From Psychromonas sp. SP041 (lineage in GTDB: Bacteria > Pseudomonadota > Gammaproteobacteria > Enterobacterales > Psychromonadaceae): 64,000 nucleotides of DNA. The notes beneath the pieces were generated by a model. It ran no database searches, was not told the DNA's origin, and worked only from the letters and a program-made list of their open reading frames with translations. The stretch covers positions 186,001-250,000 of the forward strand of contig NZ_CBRF02000002.1 in NCBI RefSeq assembly GCF_000470315.2. The letters are read 5' to 3'. Below are positions 10,070 through 18,797 of the stretch, piece by piece (position 1 is the first letter of the stretch; each line of letters begins with the position of its first letter). Made by a program: the position numbers and the translations under genes.

Positions 10070-11407
10070 ATGAACAATGAACAACTAAACAGTGGCATTA
10101 CTCAATCCCAACTCGATGCACATTGGATGCCTTACACAGGCAACCGTGAATTTAAAAAAGACCCGCGCATTATTACCTCTGCACAAGGTAAATATTATAC
10201 TGATTCAAAAGGCCGACAAATATTCGATGGTTTATCTGGGCTATGGTGCTGTGGTTTAGGGCATGGTCGACCAGAGATAGCTGAAGCAGTGAGTGAGCAA
10301 CTAAAAACATTAGATTACTCACCAGGCTTTCAATTTGGCCACGTAAAATCATTCCAACTTGCAGAGCAAATTACTGATTTTATGCCTAAGGGACTTAATC
10401 GAGTTTTCTATACCGGGTCGGGCTCTGAAGCGGCTGAAACGGCATTAAAAATGGCCCGTGGTTATTGGCGTAAAAAAGGCATGGCCAGTAAAACTAAATT
10501 AATTGGACGTGGTTTAGGTTATCACGGCAGTAATTTCGGTGGTATTTCAGTAGGTGGCATTGGTGGTAATCGTGCTTTGTTTGGTCCTGCCGTGGAAGCA
10601 GATCATCTACGCCATACACTCTTACCTGAAAATTTATTTTGCAAAGGTCAACCTAAAGCAGGAGCTGAACTAGCCAATGAATTAATAGAGCTGATTGCAC
10701 TACATGATGCTTCTAATATTGCCGCTGTGATCGTTGAGCCGTTATCTGGATCGGGCGGTGTTATGCCGCCTCCTATCGGTTATTTAAATCGTTTACGTGA
10801 AATATGTGACCAAAATAATATCCTACTTATTTTTGATGAAGTTATTTGTAGCTTTGGTCGCATGGGCGAAAACACAGGTGCTGAAGCTTTTGGTGTTGTG
10901 CCAGATATTATTAACATTGCTAAGCAAGTGACGAACGGCACTATTCCAATGGGCGCGGTAATTGCGAAACAAGAAATATACGATACTTATATGGACCAAG
11001 GTGGTCCTGAATATATGGTTGAGTTCCCTCATGGCTATACCTATTCAGCTCATCCCGTGGCTTGTGCCGCTGGCATTGCAGCCTTAGATATATTGAAACA
11101 AGACAAACTAGTTGAACGCGTTAAAGCGCTTAGTCCTTATTTTGAAAATGCAGTGCACAGCTTAAAGGGCTGTAAGTATGTTACTGATATTAGAAACTAT
11201 GGTTTCTCCGCTGGTTTTAGCATTGAACCTTTTCCTGGTGAACCGGCATTACGTCCTTATCAAATTGCTATGAAAATGTGGGAAAAAGGATTTTATGTCC
11301 GTTATGGCGGTGCAACGATTCAATTAGGTTTGCCTTTTACCAGTGAGAAAGAAGAGATCGATTCTCTGATCAATGCACTTGGCGAAACTTTTAATGAAAT
11401 AGCTTAG
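10070..11407 (+). CDS. bauA: Beta-alanine--pyruvate type aminotransferase (class III, PLP)
   Basis: This 445-residue class-III omega-aminotransferase probably moves the amino group of beta-alanine to pyruvate, giving malonate semialdehyde and alanine. The N-terminus HWMPYTGNREFKKDP is the usual opening of beta-alanine/omega-amino acid:pyruvate aminotransferases. PLP residues are visible: YTGSGSEAAETALKMAR, the Asp in LIFDEVICSFGRMG, and the Schiff-base lysine in AKQVTNG (Lys285). It lies between PreTA and MmsA, which supports the beta-alanine role. Other omega-amino acids such as beta-aminoisobutyrate from thymine may also be substrates. Confidence 0.88.
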   Translation: MNNEQLNSGITQSQLDAHWMPYTGNREFKKDPRIITSAQGKYYTDSKGRQIFDGLSGLWCCGLGHGRPEIAEAVSEQLKTLDYSPGFQFGHVKSFQLAEQITDFMPKGLNRVFYTGSGSEAAETALKMARGYWRKKGMASKTKLIGRGLGYHGSNFGGISVGGIGGNRALFGPAVEADHLRHTLLPENLFCKGQPKAGAELANELIELIALHDASNIAAVIVEPLSGSGGVMPPPIGYLNRLREICDQNNILLIFDEVICSFGRMGENTGAEAFGVVPDIINIAKQVTNGTIPMGAVIAKQEIYDTYMDQGGPEYMVEFPHGYTYSAHPVACAAGIAALDILKQDKLVERVKALSPYFENAVHSLKGCKYVTDIRNYGFSAGFSIEPFPGEPALRPYQIAMKMWEKGFYVRYGGATIQLGLPFTSEKEEIDSLINALGETFNEIA

Positions 11408-11449
11408 AAAATTAAACGAGTTGGCATCAATAGCCACATGGAGATTTTT

Positions 11450-12943
11450 ATGACACAAGTAGTAGGCCACCTTATTGATGGCGAAATAGTAAATGACAAT
11501 GATCAAACTCAAGATGTTTTTGACCCTGCGCTAGGTGCAGTGGCAACGCAAGTTGCATTAGCTTCTAAAGAGACGGTTGAACTCGCTATTGCATCGGCAC
11601 AGAAAGCCTTTCCCGAATGGCGTAATACACCGCCTTTAAAACGTGCTCGTGTTATGTTTAAATTTAAAGAGTTGTTGGAAACCAATAGAGATAAAATTTG
11701 CCATTTGTTAGGTAAAGAGCACGGTAAAATTTTACATGACGCTGCTGGTGAGTTACAGCGAGGCATTGAGAATGTTGAATATGCTTGTGGGGCACCGGAG
11801 TTATTAAAAGGTGAACACAGTAAGAACGCAGGGCCAAATATTGATTCATGGAGCGAATTACAACCCTTAGGCGTGGTTGCTGGCATTACGCCTTTTAACT
11901 TTCCTGCGATGGTGCCGATGTGGATGTTTCCGTTAGCGATTGTATGTGGTAATTGCTTTATCTTAAAACCTTCAGAAAGAAATCCGAGCGCCACTTTATA
12001 TATTGCACAGTTATTACATGAAGCAGGTTTACCAAAAGGCGTCTTGAATGTGGTTAATGGTGATAAAGAAACCGTTGATGCATTATTAGCAGATACTCGT
12101 ATTAAAGCGGTTAGTTTTGTGGGTTCAACACCGATTGCTGAACACATTTATACTAAAGCAACGGCTAACGGAAAACGTTGCCAAGCATTAGGTGGCGCTA
12201 AAAACCATGCGATTATTATGCCTGATGCCGATATGGATAATGCTGCTAATCAGCTATTAGGTGCTGCATTTGGCTCTTCTGGTGAACGTTGTATGGCATT
12301 GTCTGTGGTTGTTGCAGTCGGTGATAAAGCGGCCGATGACTTGATTGAAAAAATGACGGCTTCGATGAAAGCGTTAAAAGTGGGTGTATTTGATAATACT
12401 GATAATGACTTTGGCCCTTTAATTACAAAACAGCATCAAGAAAAAGTAATCGGTTACATTGATAGTGCCGAGCAACAGGGGGCTGATATTGTTGTTGATG
12501 GACGTGCCTTGAAAGTAGAAGGTTATGAAAATGGCTATTTTGTTGGTGCAACTTTAATAGATAAAGTTGAAGCTGAAATGGAGAGTTATAAAGCTGAGAT
12601 ATTTGGTCCGGTGTTACAAGTTATGCGTGTAAAGACGATGGAACAAGCAATGCAGTTAATCAATGACCATGAATATGGTAACGGCACTTGTATTTTCACC
12701 CGTGATGGTGAAGCGGCTCGTTATTTCTCTGACAATATTGAGGTGGGTATGGTGGGTATTAATGTGCCATTACCTGTGCCTGTTGCTTACCACAGCTTTG
12801 GTGGATGGAAACGTTCATTATTTGGCGATTTACATGCTTATGGCCCAGATGGTGTTAAGTTTTACACTAAACGTAAAACCATCACACAACGTTGGCCATC
12901 AAGTGGCGTAAGAGAAGGTGCAAGCTTTGCTTTTCCTAGCTAA
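11450..12943 (+). CDS. mmsA: CoA-acylating (methyl)malonate-semialdehyde dehydrogenase
   Basis: This aldehyde dehydrogenase-family enzyme converts malonate semialdehyde to acetyl-CoA, and methylmalonate semialdehyde to propionyl-CoA, with NAD+. It completes uracil and thymine breakdown here. The 497-residue protein shows the MmsA hallmarks: GVVAGITPFNFPAMVPMWMF, the SFVGSTPIAEHIY nucleotide site and catalytic Cys281 in GSSGERCMA. The C-terminus keeps the ETMmsA-type KTITQRWP. ATG 11450 follows GGAGA at good spacing; the in-frame ATG at 11438 overlaps that ribosome site and is less likely. It lies 42 bases after the aminotransferase and ends at a strong terminator. Confidence 0.93.
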   Translation: MTQVVGHLIDGEIVNDNDQTQDVFDPALGAVATQVALASKETVELAIASAQKAFPEWRNTPPLKRARVMFKFKELLETNRDKICHLLGKEHGKILHDAAGELQRGIENVEYACGAPELLKGEHSKNAGPNIDSWSELQPLGVVAGITPFNFPAMVPMWMFPLAIVCGNCFILKPSERNPSATLYIAQLLHEAGLPKGVLNVVNGDKETVDALLADTRIKAVSFVGSTPIAEHIYTKATANGKRCQALGGAKNHAIIMPDADMDNAANQLLGAAFGSSGERCMALSVVVAVGDKAADDLIEKMTASMKALKVGVFDNTDNDFGPLITKQHQEKVIGYIDSAEQQGADIVVDGRALKVEGYENGYFVGATLIDKVEAEMESYKAEIFGPVLQVMRVKTMEQAMQLINDHEYGNGTCIFTRDGEAARYFSDNIEVGMVGINVPLPVPVAYHSFGGWKRSLFGDLHAYGPDGVKFYTKRKTITQRWPSSGVREGASFAFPS

Positions 12944-12989
12944 CCTTATTTGTTGATAAAATTATTTTAGCCTTTGTTTAATTCAAACC

Positions 12990-13017
12990 AAGGGCTTTTT
13001 TTCAGAGCCCTTTTTTT
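12990..13017 (+). terminator. Rho-independent terminator after mmsA
   Basis: The stem AGGGCT (12991-12996) pairs with AGCCCT (13006-13011) and is followed by seven T residues. It closes the preT-to-mmsA run. The rest of the gap to 13302 shows nothing else I can name. Confidence 0.8.
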
Positions 13018-13302
13018 AACTTAACTTTTTAACTAGCTTTTTAAACAGTTAAGTTAAAGAATAGTTTACCTCACCCAAGGTCAAGCTCTCACATCGATAA
13101 CCTTCAACACCGATACCTTTATTACATTATTGCCAGAAACCATTTATAACTCTGTTTATTCCATTAATGACTAAAATAGAAAAACGCATTGAATATCAAG
13201 CAAATGTAAATTACTGTGCTCGCTGATTTAAATCAGTAGGCTGCAAATGAGTTATTCTACAGCCGCGTAAAATAATAATAATAAAATCAGAGGAAATGAC
13301 TA

Positions 13303-13869
13303 ATGGAAATAATAAATCGTTCTTTATTAATTAAAATTCATGCATTGCTAGCCGCCTTTATCTTGCCAGTGGCGATCATGTTTTTTGTGACTGGTGCGCT
13401 TTATACTTGGGGTATAAAAGGTGGTTATGAGAAAACGACTCAGGAGTTACATCTTAAGGAGCCAATCCAAGGTGAGCTCACAGAGCTCATGGTATTAGCA
13501 AAAAATGAGTTGAAAAAACAAGATGTGGCGATGCCATCGGGTAAAGCGAAAATCAAAAAAATGGGTTCAGCTTTTCAGCTCGAATGGAGCGGCTCAGATA
13601 TTAATGTTACTTTAGCGCCTACATTTCAGCCACTAATTGCGACACTAACAATAGAAAAGACTAGTTGGTACCGACAATTTGTACAATTACATAAAGCAAA
13701 AGGTGGGACTCCTTTTAAAGTCTATGCGACTGCCTTTGCTATTGGGTTACTGTTAATAATTATTTCAGGTTTTATGATGGCCTTACAGTTACCAAAACTA
13801 CGCCAGTTAACTATTGTCTCTGTTTCTTTGAGTGTTGTGTTATTTATTGCGATGGTTATAAGCAGTTAA
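13303..13869 (+). CDS. PepSY-associated membrane protein
   Basis: This 188-residue protein has an N-terminal membrane helix (about residues 12-34, with HALLAAFILPVAIMFFVTGALY), a roughly 100-residue extracytoplasmic domain and two C-terminal helices (about 142-162 and 168-186). The HA...TGALYTWG pattern and the overall layout match small PepSY-TM proteins, which occur with siderophore or metal-reduction genes. No such partner is adjacent. AGAGGA lies eight bases before the start. The function is not known. Confidence 0.6.
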   Translation: MEIINRSLLIKIHALLAAFILPVAIMFFVTGALYTWGIKGGYEKTTQELHLKEPIQGELTELMVLAKNELKKQDVAMPSGKAKIKKMGSAFQLEWSGSDINVTLAPTFQPLIATLTIEKTSWYRQFVQLHKAKGGTPFKVYATAFAIGLLLIIISGFMMALQLPKLRQLTIVSVSLSVVLFIAMVISS

Positions 13870-14215
13870 AGTTGGTCTCTACAGACTTAACTTGTTAGGA
13901 TAATCTGATCATTTATATATCGTTTCACTTTCCGGTGCTCTGTAAATGGTCAGTCATTATGATTATCTCCCTTTGTTAATATAAATCACATCATCACATA
14001 AGAGTATATTTTCAGATAGTGACATTAAACTGACTGTTATTTTCCCTTTGGATTAAATAGCGCCATTTTTAAATTAAAGCTGAAGCTTATTTCACTTTCT
14101 TAGCATCAGCGCATCCTTGTCTATAGATTGATTTTATAACTTACCTAAACTCACTATTTCAATACACTAGCTGTTTTCAATATATGCGGTAAACTGTGCG
14201 ACCTAATTATTTAAA
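13870..14215. other. Gene-free stretch
   Basis: This 346-base AT-rich gap lies between two plus-strand genes. It must contain the promoter of the downstream transporter. I see no hairpin terminator, repeat or known RNA motif in it. Confidence 0.5.
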
Positions 14216-15082
14216 ATGGATTTTTGTATGGGTTATTTATTATCAGTGACGTTGCTTTGGGCTTTCTCATTTAGCTTGATTGGTGTTTATTTAGCGGGCC
14301 AAGTAGATGCTTGGTTTAGTGTGTTTATACGTATTGCATTGGCGACACTATTGTTTTTACCCTTCCTCAAAATCAAACAAATACCGGGTGCAGTAGCTTT
14401 TAAAATCATGTTAATTGGCGCAGTACAGTTAGGCATGATGTATATATTTTACTATCATTCTTTCTTGTATTTATCGGTCCCTGAAGTATTACTTTTCACT
14501 GTAATGACGCCAATTTATGTGACTTTATTGAATGATGTGATGAGTAAACGTTTTAATCCTCGATTTCTACTGGTCGCTGTGATCGCTGTATTTGGAGCGA
14601 TTACGATACGTTATGAAAATATTAATTCAGATTTTTGGTTTGGTTTGTTATTAGTGCAAGGTGCTAACATTTGCTTTGCGATAGGGCAGGTGGCTTATAG
14701 TCGTTTAATGGTTAATAGCACTATTGACCATAAAACTGTATTTGGTTGGTTCTTTGTCGGCGCGCTTTGTGTGGCAACGCTTTGTTATCTTTTATTTGGT
14801 AACGTAGATAAGTTGCCAACTACCATCACACAATGGGGAGTCCTTATCTACTTAGGCACCATTGCTTCAGGTTTAGGTTATTTTGGATGGAATAAAGGGG
14901 CTACGTTAGTCAATATAGGAACACTCGCGATAATGAATAATTTATTGATTCCTGCCGGTATTGCGGTCAATGTTATTATTTGGAATAAAGACGCTAATCT
15001 ATTGAGGCTTAGTATTGGTGCGTCGATCATGCTAGTTGCTTTGTTGCTTAACTATTACCTTAATAAAAAGGCGATAAAATAG
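14216..15082 (+). CDS. EamA/DMT-family transporter
   Basis: This 288-residue polytopic membrane protein has about ten hydrophobic helices arranged as two EamA repeats, typical of drug/metabolite exporters of the RhaT/YedA type. The second repeat contains LIYLGTIASGLGYFGWNKG, a characteristic EamA segment. The start may be ATG 14216 or ATG 14228; neither has a good ribosome site. It stands alone with gaps on both sides. The substrate cannot be predicted. Confidence 0.8.
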   Translation: MDFCMGYLLSVTLLWAFSFSLIGVYLAGQVDAWFSVFIRIALATLLFLPFLKIKQIPGAVAFKIMLIGAVQLGMMYIFYYHSFLYLSVPEVLLFTVMTPIYVTLLNDVMSKRFNPRFLLVAVIAVFGAITIRYENINSDFWFGLLLVQGANICFAIGQVAYSRLMVNSTIDHKTVFGWFFVGALCVATLCYLLFGNVDKLPTTITQWGVLIYLGTIASGLGYFGWNKGATLVNIGTLAIMNNLLIPAGIAVNVIIWNKDANLLRLSIGASIMLVALLLNYYLNKKAIK

Positions 15083-15295
15083 ACGTTAGTATTAGATAAA
15101 TAGACTTTATTGAGAAGCAAATAATATATTTATTATGATGTTTTTTTTATTTTTACACTGATTTTTGATTATAAATCGAACTAACTCTTTATATTTTCTG
15201 ATTCTGACTCTATAATCAAGGTTAATTAATTTATAAACAATCTAATGCACTAATGCATTTATGCACCTGATTCAGTAATTGCAATATTATTAGCT
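15083..15295. other. Gene-free stretch upstream of the GEMM riboswitch
   Basis: This AT-rich gap follows the DMT transporter. It presumably holds the promoter for the riboswitch-led transcript. No terminator hairpin is apparent. Confidence 0.4.
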
Positions 15296-15395
15296 AGAAA
15301 AAGGCAAGTTAAGGGAAACCTTAATACGCAAAACCACCGGCCTGTAGACTAACGTCAATGGCAGCGGAGTTACCGAGGCGATGATACAACATACC
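15296..15395 (+). ncRNA. GEMM-I cyclic di-GMP riboswitch
   Basis: The sequence carries the hallmarks of the GEMM-I aptamer in order. There is a GNRA-capped hairpin TTAAGG-GAAA-CCTTAA (15309-15324). The conserved ACGCAAAACCACCGGCCT (about 15326-15343) follows, matching the family core ACGCAAAGCC-CCGGCC. The receptor-like GGCAGCGGAGTTACCGA (15360-15376) resembles the family GGTAGCGGGGTTACCGA. It lies about 70 bases upstream of an exported FN3 lipoprotein gene, the usual kind of target. No clear intrinsic terminator follows, so control is more likely at translation. Outer boundaries are approximate. Confidence 0.85.
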
Positions 15396-15462
15396 TCTCT
15401 TTGTTTTTCTTCTGTTATATATAAAAATTTCTGGATCATCAATTTTGTTGGAGACAAAACTG

Positions 15463-16047
15463 ATGATTTTAAACCCCCTAATACTTAGAACGACACTATT
15501 ACTGTGTTCAACTTTCTTATACGCTTGTGGTGGTTCTTCAGGCTCTAGTAACTCTGTTGCTGTAGAGGAAAAAACATCTGAAGAATCGACTTTAGAAGAT
15601 ATGACTACAGAGGAAAAAGTTGTAGTTTCCTCCTCTGAAGAAAATGCTAATGAAGATATTGTGACTACAAATGAAACAGACGAGGATATTGATGTCGATG
15701 ATATATTTTCCTTTCTTCCGACAACCGAATCTGTGGCAGACGAGTTAATTATCCCAGACGATTCTAATTCAGAATCGGATGAAGGACTTGTTTCTACGCC
15801 TATTATTGAAGATGAAACTGTAAATTTAAATATAACATGGGACGATAACTCTGATAATGAAGTAGAGTTTATCATTGAACGCCGTATGGAGTCTGAAGTC
15901 GATTATGGAGAAACGTATTATGTTGCTGAAAATACCACATCATACGATGATTTAGATGTTCAAGCGGGTGAAACCTATTGTTACCGTATTAGTGCGTCTA
16001 ATAGCGTTGGTGACTCTCCATCATCTGAAAAATGCATAACATTATAA
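15463..16047 (+). CDS. Secreted lipoprotein with C-terminal fibronectin type III-like domain
   Basis: This 194-residue protein has a lipoprotein signal peptide ending in the lipobox LYACGG (Cys at about residue 21). A long acidic Ser/Thr/Glu-rich linker (about 25-115) follows. The C-terminal FN3-like domain (about 118-194) contains NITWDDNSDNEVEFIIER, the typical fibronectin WDDNSDNE...ERR pattern, and ends with ETYCYRISASNSVGDS. ATG 15463 follows TTGGAG at suitable spacing. Placement directly behind a c-di-GMP riboswitch suggests a surface or matrix adhesion role made in response to c-di-GMP; this is an inference. Confidence 0.8.
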   Translation: MILNPLILRTTLLLCSTFLYACGGSSGSSNSVAVEEKTSEESTLEDMTTEEKVVVSSSEENANEDIVTTNETDEDIDVDDIFSFLPTTESVADELIIPDDSNSESDEGLVSTPIIEDETVNLNITWDDNSDNEVEFIIERRMESEVDYGETYYVAENTTSYDDLDVQAGETYCYRISASNSVGDSPSSEKCITL

Positions 16048-16368
16048 CGATTAACCAATGGTAGATTAGTCAGGTTTTCTGGCTAATCTCTGATGACGTT
16101 TAAAAGAGATTCTACAAAGATAAGTAAATTATTCATTGTAGAAAGCTAATCACTAATTGTTAACCAATTATTCATGGTTAAATCGGTTATTAAACACTGA
16201 TGTTTTTAACTTAATTATCATTCCTCAATAACTTTTTCTCTTGATACTTATTACTTCTATACCTGTTATCCTTCAAGGTCCTTTGTTCATTCGTTAGCTT
16301 GGGTGCCAAATCAAGGTGCAACATGATGACGATCCCTTATCGAAGGTTGCAATGCAGAGTTGGTTTTT

Positions 16369-16504
16369 AAGCTAACGACTCAGAGGGCAAGGGGCGAAGT
16401 AAACACCTTCGTTGTTAGAAAGTGTTGATTTAACCTGTTAGATATTCCTCTTTCTGCCTAGTGTCTGTTCACTTCACCGTTTGCTGAATTTTTCACCTTG
16501 AATA
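16369..16504 (+). repeat. Dispersed repeat C, copy 1 (uninterrupted)
   Basis: The stretch from AAGCTAACGACTCAGAGGG to CACCTTGAATA is clearly similar to 46538-46556 joined to 46719-46835. Shared blocks include GAAGTAAACACCTT and ATTCCTCTTTCTGCCTAG (TTCCTCTTTCTGCCTAG in the second copy). This copy lacks the 159-bp insertion present in the other. No coding sequence or known RNA is recognised. Confidence 0.7.
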
Positions 16505-16508
16505 GTAA

Positions 16509-16668
16509 TACCAATCACACTAATTAAGTTATCTATTTTACTTGTTAAAATAACTTATTTCTTCGTTGTAAATTTCGTAAAGGGAACAACCATTTAGCTC
16601 AATTTTCGCCTTGAACTAAGTCATTTTTCCTGCGCAAAATTTAGAACACTTATTTAATGTAATCGGTA
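16509..16668 (+). mobile_element. MITE-like element, family B, copy 1
   Basis: This 160-bp non-coding element starts TACCAATCACACTAATTAAG and ends TTTAATGTAATCGGTA, so its ends are imperfect inverted repeats. TAA flanks both sides (16506-16508 and 16669-16671). It shares TTTTTCCTGCGCAA and terminal bases with family A but differs internally. The right TAA is shared with the adjoining family A copy. Confidence 0.75.
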
Positions 16669-16671
16669 TAA

Positions 16672-16830
16672 TACCAAAAGAATTAATAAGGTGATCATTC
16701 TTGCTGGTTAAAATCCCCCCTAACTGCGTTGTGAGTTTTGAAGTGAGAACAACTATCTCCTACAACTCACGCCTTATTAGTGCTAATTTTTCCTGCGCAA
16801 TCTCTGAACACTTATTTAATTCCATTGGTA
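16672..16830 (+). mobile_element. MITE-like element, family A, copy 1
   Basis: This 159-bp element has terminal inverted repeats TACCAAAAGAATTAATAAGG and, at the other end read inward, TACCAATGGAATTAAATAAG. TAA flanks both ends (16669-16671, 16831-16833). An inner GTGAGTT/AACTCAC stem lies in the middle. Three more copies of identical length lie at 29571, 44813 and 46560. It has no coding capacity, so any movement would need a transposase supplied elsewhere. Confidence 0.85.
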
Positions 16831-17022
16831 TAACGGATATAGTTAACCCACATTAAACCAACATACTCGAATATTAGAGACACTATATAAATGGACTAAA
16901 AATCCGCTTTAATCAGTCACCTGAGTATTATCCTCCAACATCATTTAATATCTAAATGCGTGGACTTTCTTTATGTTTAATACAGAGCATTGTTCATAAT
17001 ATTTTTGGCTATGTCATTGTTA

Positions 17023-17248
17023 TACCTATTACATTAAATATGTCATCTAAATTTTTCGCTGGAAAAACAGTTCAATTCAAGGCGTAAATTGAGCCTTTCG
17101 AAGATTAACTTTGTTAATCGTCTATCGGAGAATTAACCAAAAGATGTTAATTCTTTAATGGCTGTTCCTGTTCCCTTTACGACATTTCCAACGAGGAAGT
17201 GGGCTGTTTTAACAAGTAAAATAGATAAGCTATTTATGGTTATTGGTA
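17023..17248 (-). mobile_element. MITE-like element, family B, long variant
   Basis: Read on the minus strand it begins TACCAATAACCATAAATAGC and follows family B copy 1 through TTATCTATTTTACTTGTTAA and GTCGTAAAGGGAACA. About 66 extra bases lie in the centre, built of small inverted repeats such as GAATTAAC...GTTAATTC. TTA flanks both ends (17020-17022, 17249-17251). Length is 226 bp. Confidence 0.75.
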
Positions 17249-17397
17249 TTAGGCTATGGCTGTATCAACCTTTGTCTAGGTGCTTAAGCAATGGATATTA
17301 ATAGAATGGATATGAAACGATCGAAATAAACTATCAGAGAATGGTTTATGGGATTAAGCGGGATTACCTTGAGAATAGGCTGCTTTGTTTAGGACAT

Positions 17398-17433
17398 AAA
17401 AAAAGGTCGAATGTTAAACATTCGACCTTTTTA
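17398..17433 (-). terminator. Rho-independent terminator downstream of mscS
   Basis: A perfect 14-bp stem (AAAAGGTCGAATGT at 17401-17414 with its complement at 17418-17431) has a 3-base loop. A run of A on the plus strand becomes the U tract for the minus-strand mscS transcript. Confidence 0.85.
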
Positions 17434-17451
17434 GTCAGCTTTTAAATTAGC

Positions 17452-18261
17452 TTACTTGTGTAAATGTACATCCATTTGTGGGAAAGGAATACTAAGTCCT
17501 TCAGTCGCAAATGTTTTGTATACATTTTCATTCATTGCAAAGAATACACCCCAGTAATCTGGCGCCTGTACCCATGCACGAACAGTGAAGTTAACTGAGC
17601 TATCCGCTAATGCTGAAACAACAATAACAACTTCTGGATCTTTTAATATACGAGCATCTGCATCACACATTTTTTTGATTACAGCACGTGCTTTATCAAT
17701 GTCATCGCCGTATGCAATACCGATAGTCCAATCTACACGACGTTTTTCTTCCGTTGAAAAATTAGTCATTGAACCAGTCGATAAACCACCATTTGGTAGG
17801 ATGATTGTTTTGTTATCACCTGTTTTTAAAATAGTGTTGAATATTTGAATTTCTTTAACTGAACCAGCATGGCCTTGTGCGTCAATGAAATCACCTACTT
17901 TGAAAGGTTTGAATAACAAGATCATTACACCACCTGCAAAGTTTTGCAGTGTGCCTGATAATGCCATACCTACTGCTAAACCAGCTGCTGCTAAAATCGC
18001 AACGAACGAAGTCATTTCGATACCTAGCATGCCAAGTACAGTAATACCCAACATTACTTTCAGTATCATACCAGTAAGGCTATTTAAAAATGGTATTAAT
18101 GATGCATCAACATTACTTTTCGTCATGACTTTATTTAAGCCGCTTAAAAGCAACTTAATAATCCACGAACCAATAATCCAAACGACCACTGCTGCGATCA
18201 ATTTAGGTCCATATACTAGGGCGATATTCGTTACCGAATCTACCATCTCTTCTGGCTTCAT
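17452..18261 (-). CDS. mscS: Small-conductance mechanosensitive channel MscS
   Basis: This inner-membrane channel opens under membrane tension to release solutes on osmotic downshock. The 269-residue protein has three membrane helices. TM3 carries the Gly/Ala-packed pore segment AILAAAGLAVGMALSGTLQNFAGG, written here as its start AILAAAGLAVGMALSG. The beta domain (LFKPFKVGDFIDAQGHAGSV) and the C-terminal domain ending in FPQMDVHLHK follow, all as in E. coli MscS. I place the start at 18261, where AAGGA precedes ATG, not at an in-frame ATG 69 bases upstream. It ends at a strong terminator. Confidence 0.93.
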   Translation of the reverse strand: MKPEEMVDSVTNIALVYGPKLIAAVVVWIIGSWIIKLLLSGLNKVMTKSNVDASLIPFLNSLTGMILKVMLGITVLGMLGIEMTSFVAILAAAGLAVGMALSGTLQNFAGGVMILLFKPFKVGDFIDAQGHAGSVKEIQIFNTILKTGDNKTIILPNGGLSTGSMTNFSTEEKRRVDWTIGIAYGDDIDKARAVIKKMCDADARILKDPEVVIVVSALADSSVNFTVRAWVQAPDYWGVFFAMNENVYKTFATEGLSIPFPQMDVHLHK

Positions 18262-18353
18262 TTTACTATCCTTAGTGTGTGCGTACATAAAATTGACAAT
18301 GTACCGAAATATGTCAAATACATCCAGCATTCATTTAAAATAACACTTCTTCT

Positions 18354-18369
18354 AGTGACCTCAGTCACT
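18354..18369. promoter_or_regulatory. Palindromic site upstream of mscS, CRP-like
   Basis: AGTGACCTCAGTCACT is a perfect-armed palindrome AGTGAC/GTCACT-like site and matches 8 of 10 core positions of the CRP consensus TGTGA-N6-TCACA. It lies about 95 bases upstream of the mscS start. The binding factor is uncertain. Confidence 0.35.
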
Positions 18370-18489
18370 TATAAAGAATTTATTTTCCTATAAAACCAAA
18401 AAAACACCTCATGAGAGATGGTTTTGTTGTTGGAAGTTGAATAAGTTATTAATTAATACATAAAACATCAAAATTTAATAACTTCATCA

Positions 18490-18780
18490 CTAGCTATGCT
18501 TATGTTCTTCTGCAGTATCTTGCTCATTAGTATTATCAGTTTCAATTTTTTGAATCGGCTGATTTCTTACACACATCAACGTTTCTGACATGTATTGACA
18601 ACTACCAATGTATAAATTTTGATGACCATCTTCATATTGGCAAGATTGAGATCGAGATTTAACATCGCAAGCTTTAACTGCAATTTCACTTAATGGGCCA
18701 GAGTGAGCTTGCACCAAAGTAGTTGTAAATAATAACGTAACAACAGTAAATAATGTTCTTTTTAAAAGCATGATAAGCAT
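18490..18780 (-). CDS. Small exported Cys-containing protein next to the YHYH lipoprotein
   Basis: I do not recognise a named family. The 96-residue protein has a signal peptide (RTLFTVVTLLFTTTLVQA, cleavage after about residue 25). A mature part of about 70 residues carries four cysteines (ACDV, SCQY, SCQY, MCVR), compatible with two disulfides in the periplasm, and a charged His-ending tail. AGGAG lies nine bases before the ATG. It starts 17 bases after the YHYH gene on the same strand, so the two are probably one operon and may act together. Confidence 0.65.
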   Translation of the reverse strand: MLIMLLKRTLFTVVTLLFTTTLVQAHSGPLSEIAVKACDVKSRSQSCQYEDGHQNLYIGSCQYMSETLMCVRNQPIQKIETDNTNEQDTAEEHKHS

Positions 18781-18797
18781 TTTTGTTGATACTCCTA

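Larger units (their letters stand above)
16048..17400. repeat. Gene-free 1.35-kb repeat cluster
   Basis: This long gap between the FN3 lipoprotein and mscS holds no convincing gene. It contains a hairpin at 16063-16089 (arm AGATTAGTCAG), a repeat shared with 46538-46835 (here 16369-16504), then mobile elements at 16509-16668, 16672-16830 and 17023-17248. It looks like a landing zone for small elements. Confidence 0.75.

Noticed and set aside
13947-13953. TGGTCAG half-site in the gap before the DMT transporter
   Set aside because: The other half-site is missing (8 of 14 in total).
15321-15875. 184-codon minus-strand open frame over the FN3 lipoprotein and riboswitch
   Set aside because: It is antisense to a gene with signal peptide, lipobox and FN3 domain. 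Its Ser-rich composition simply mirrors the acidic Glu/Asp codons of that gene.
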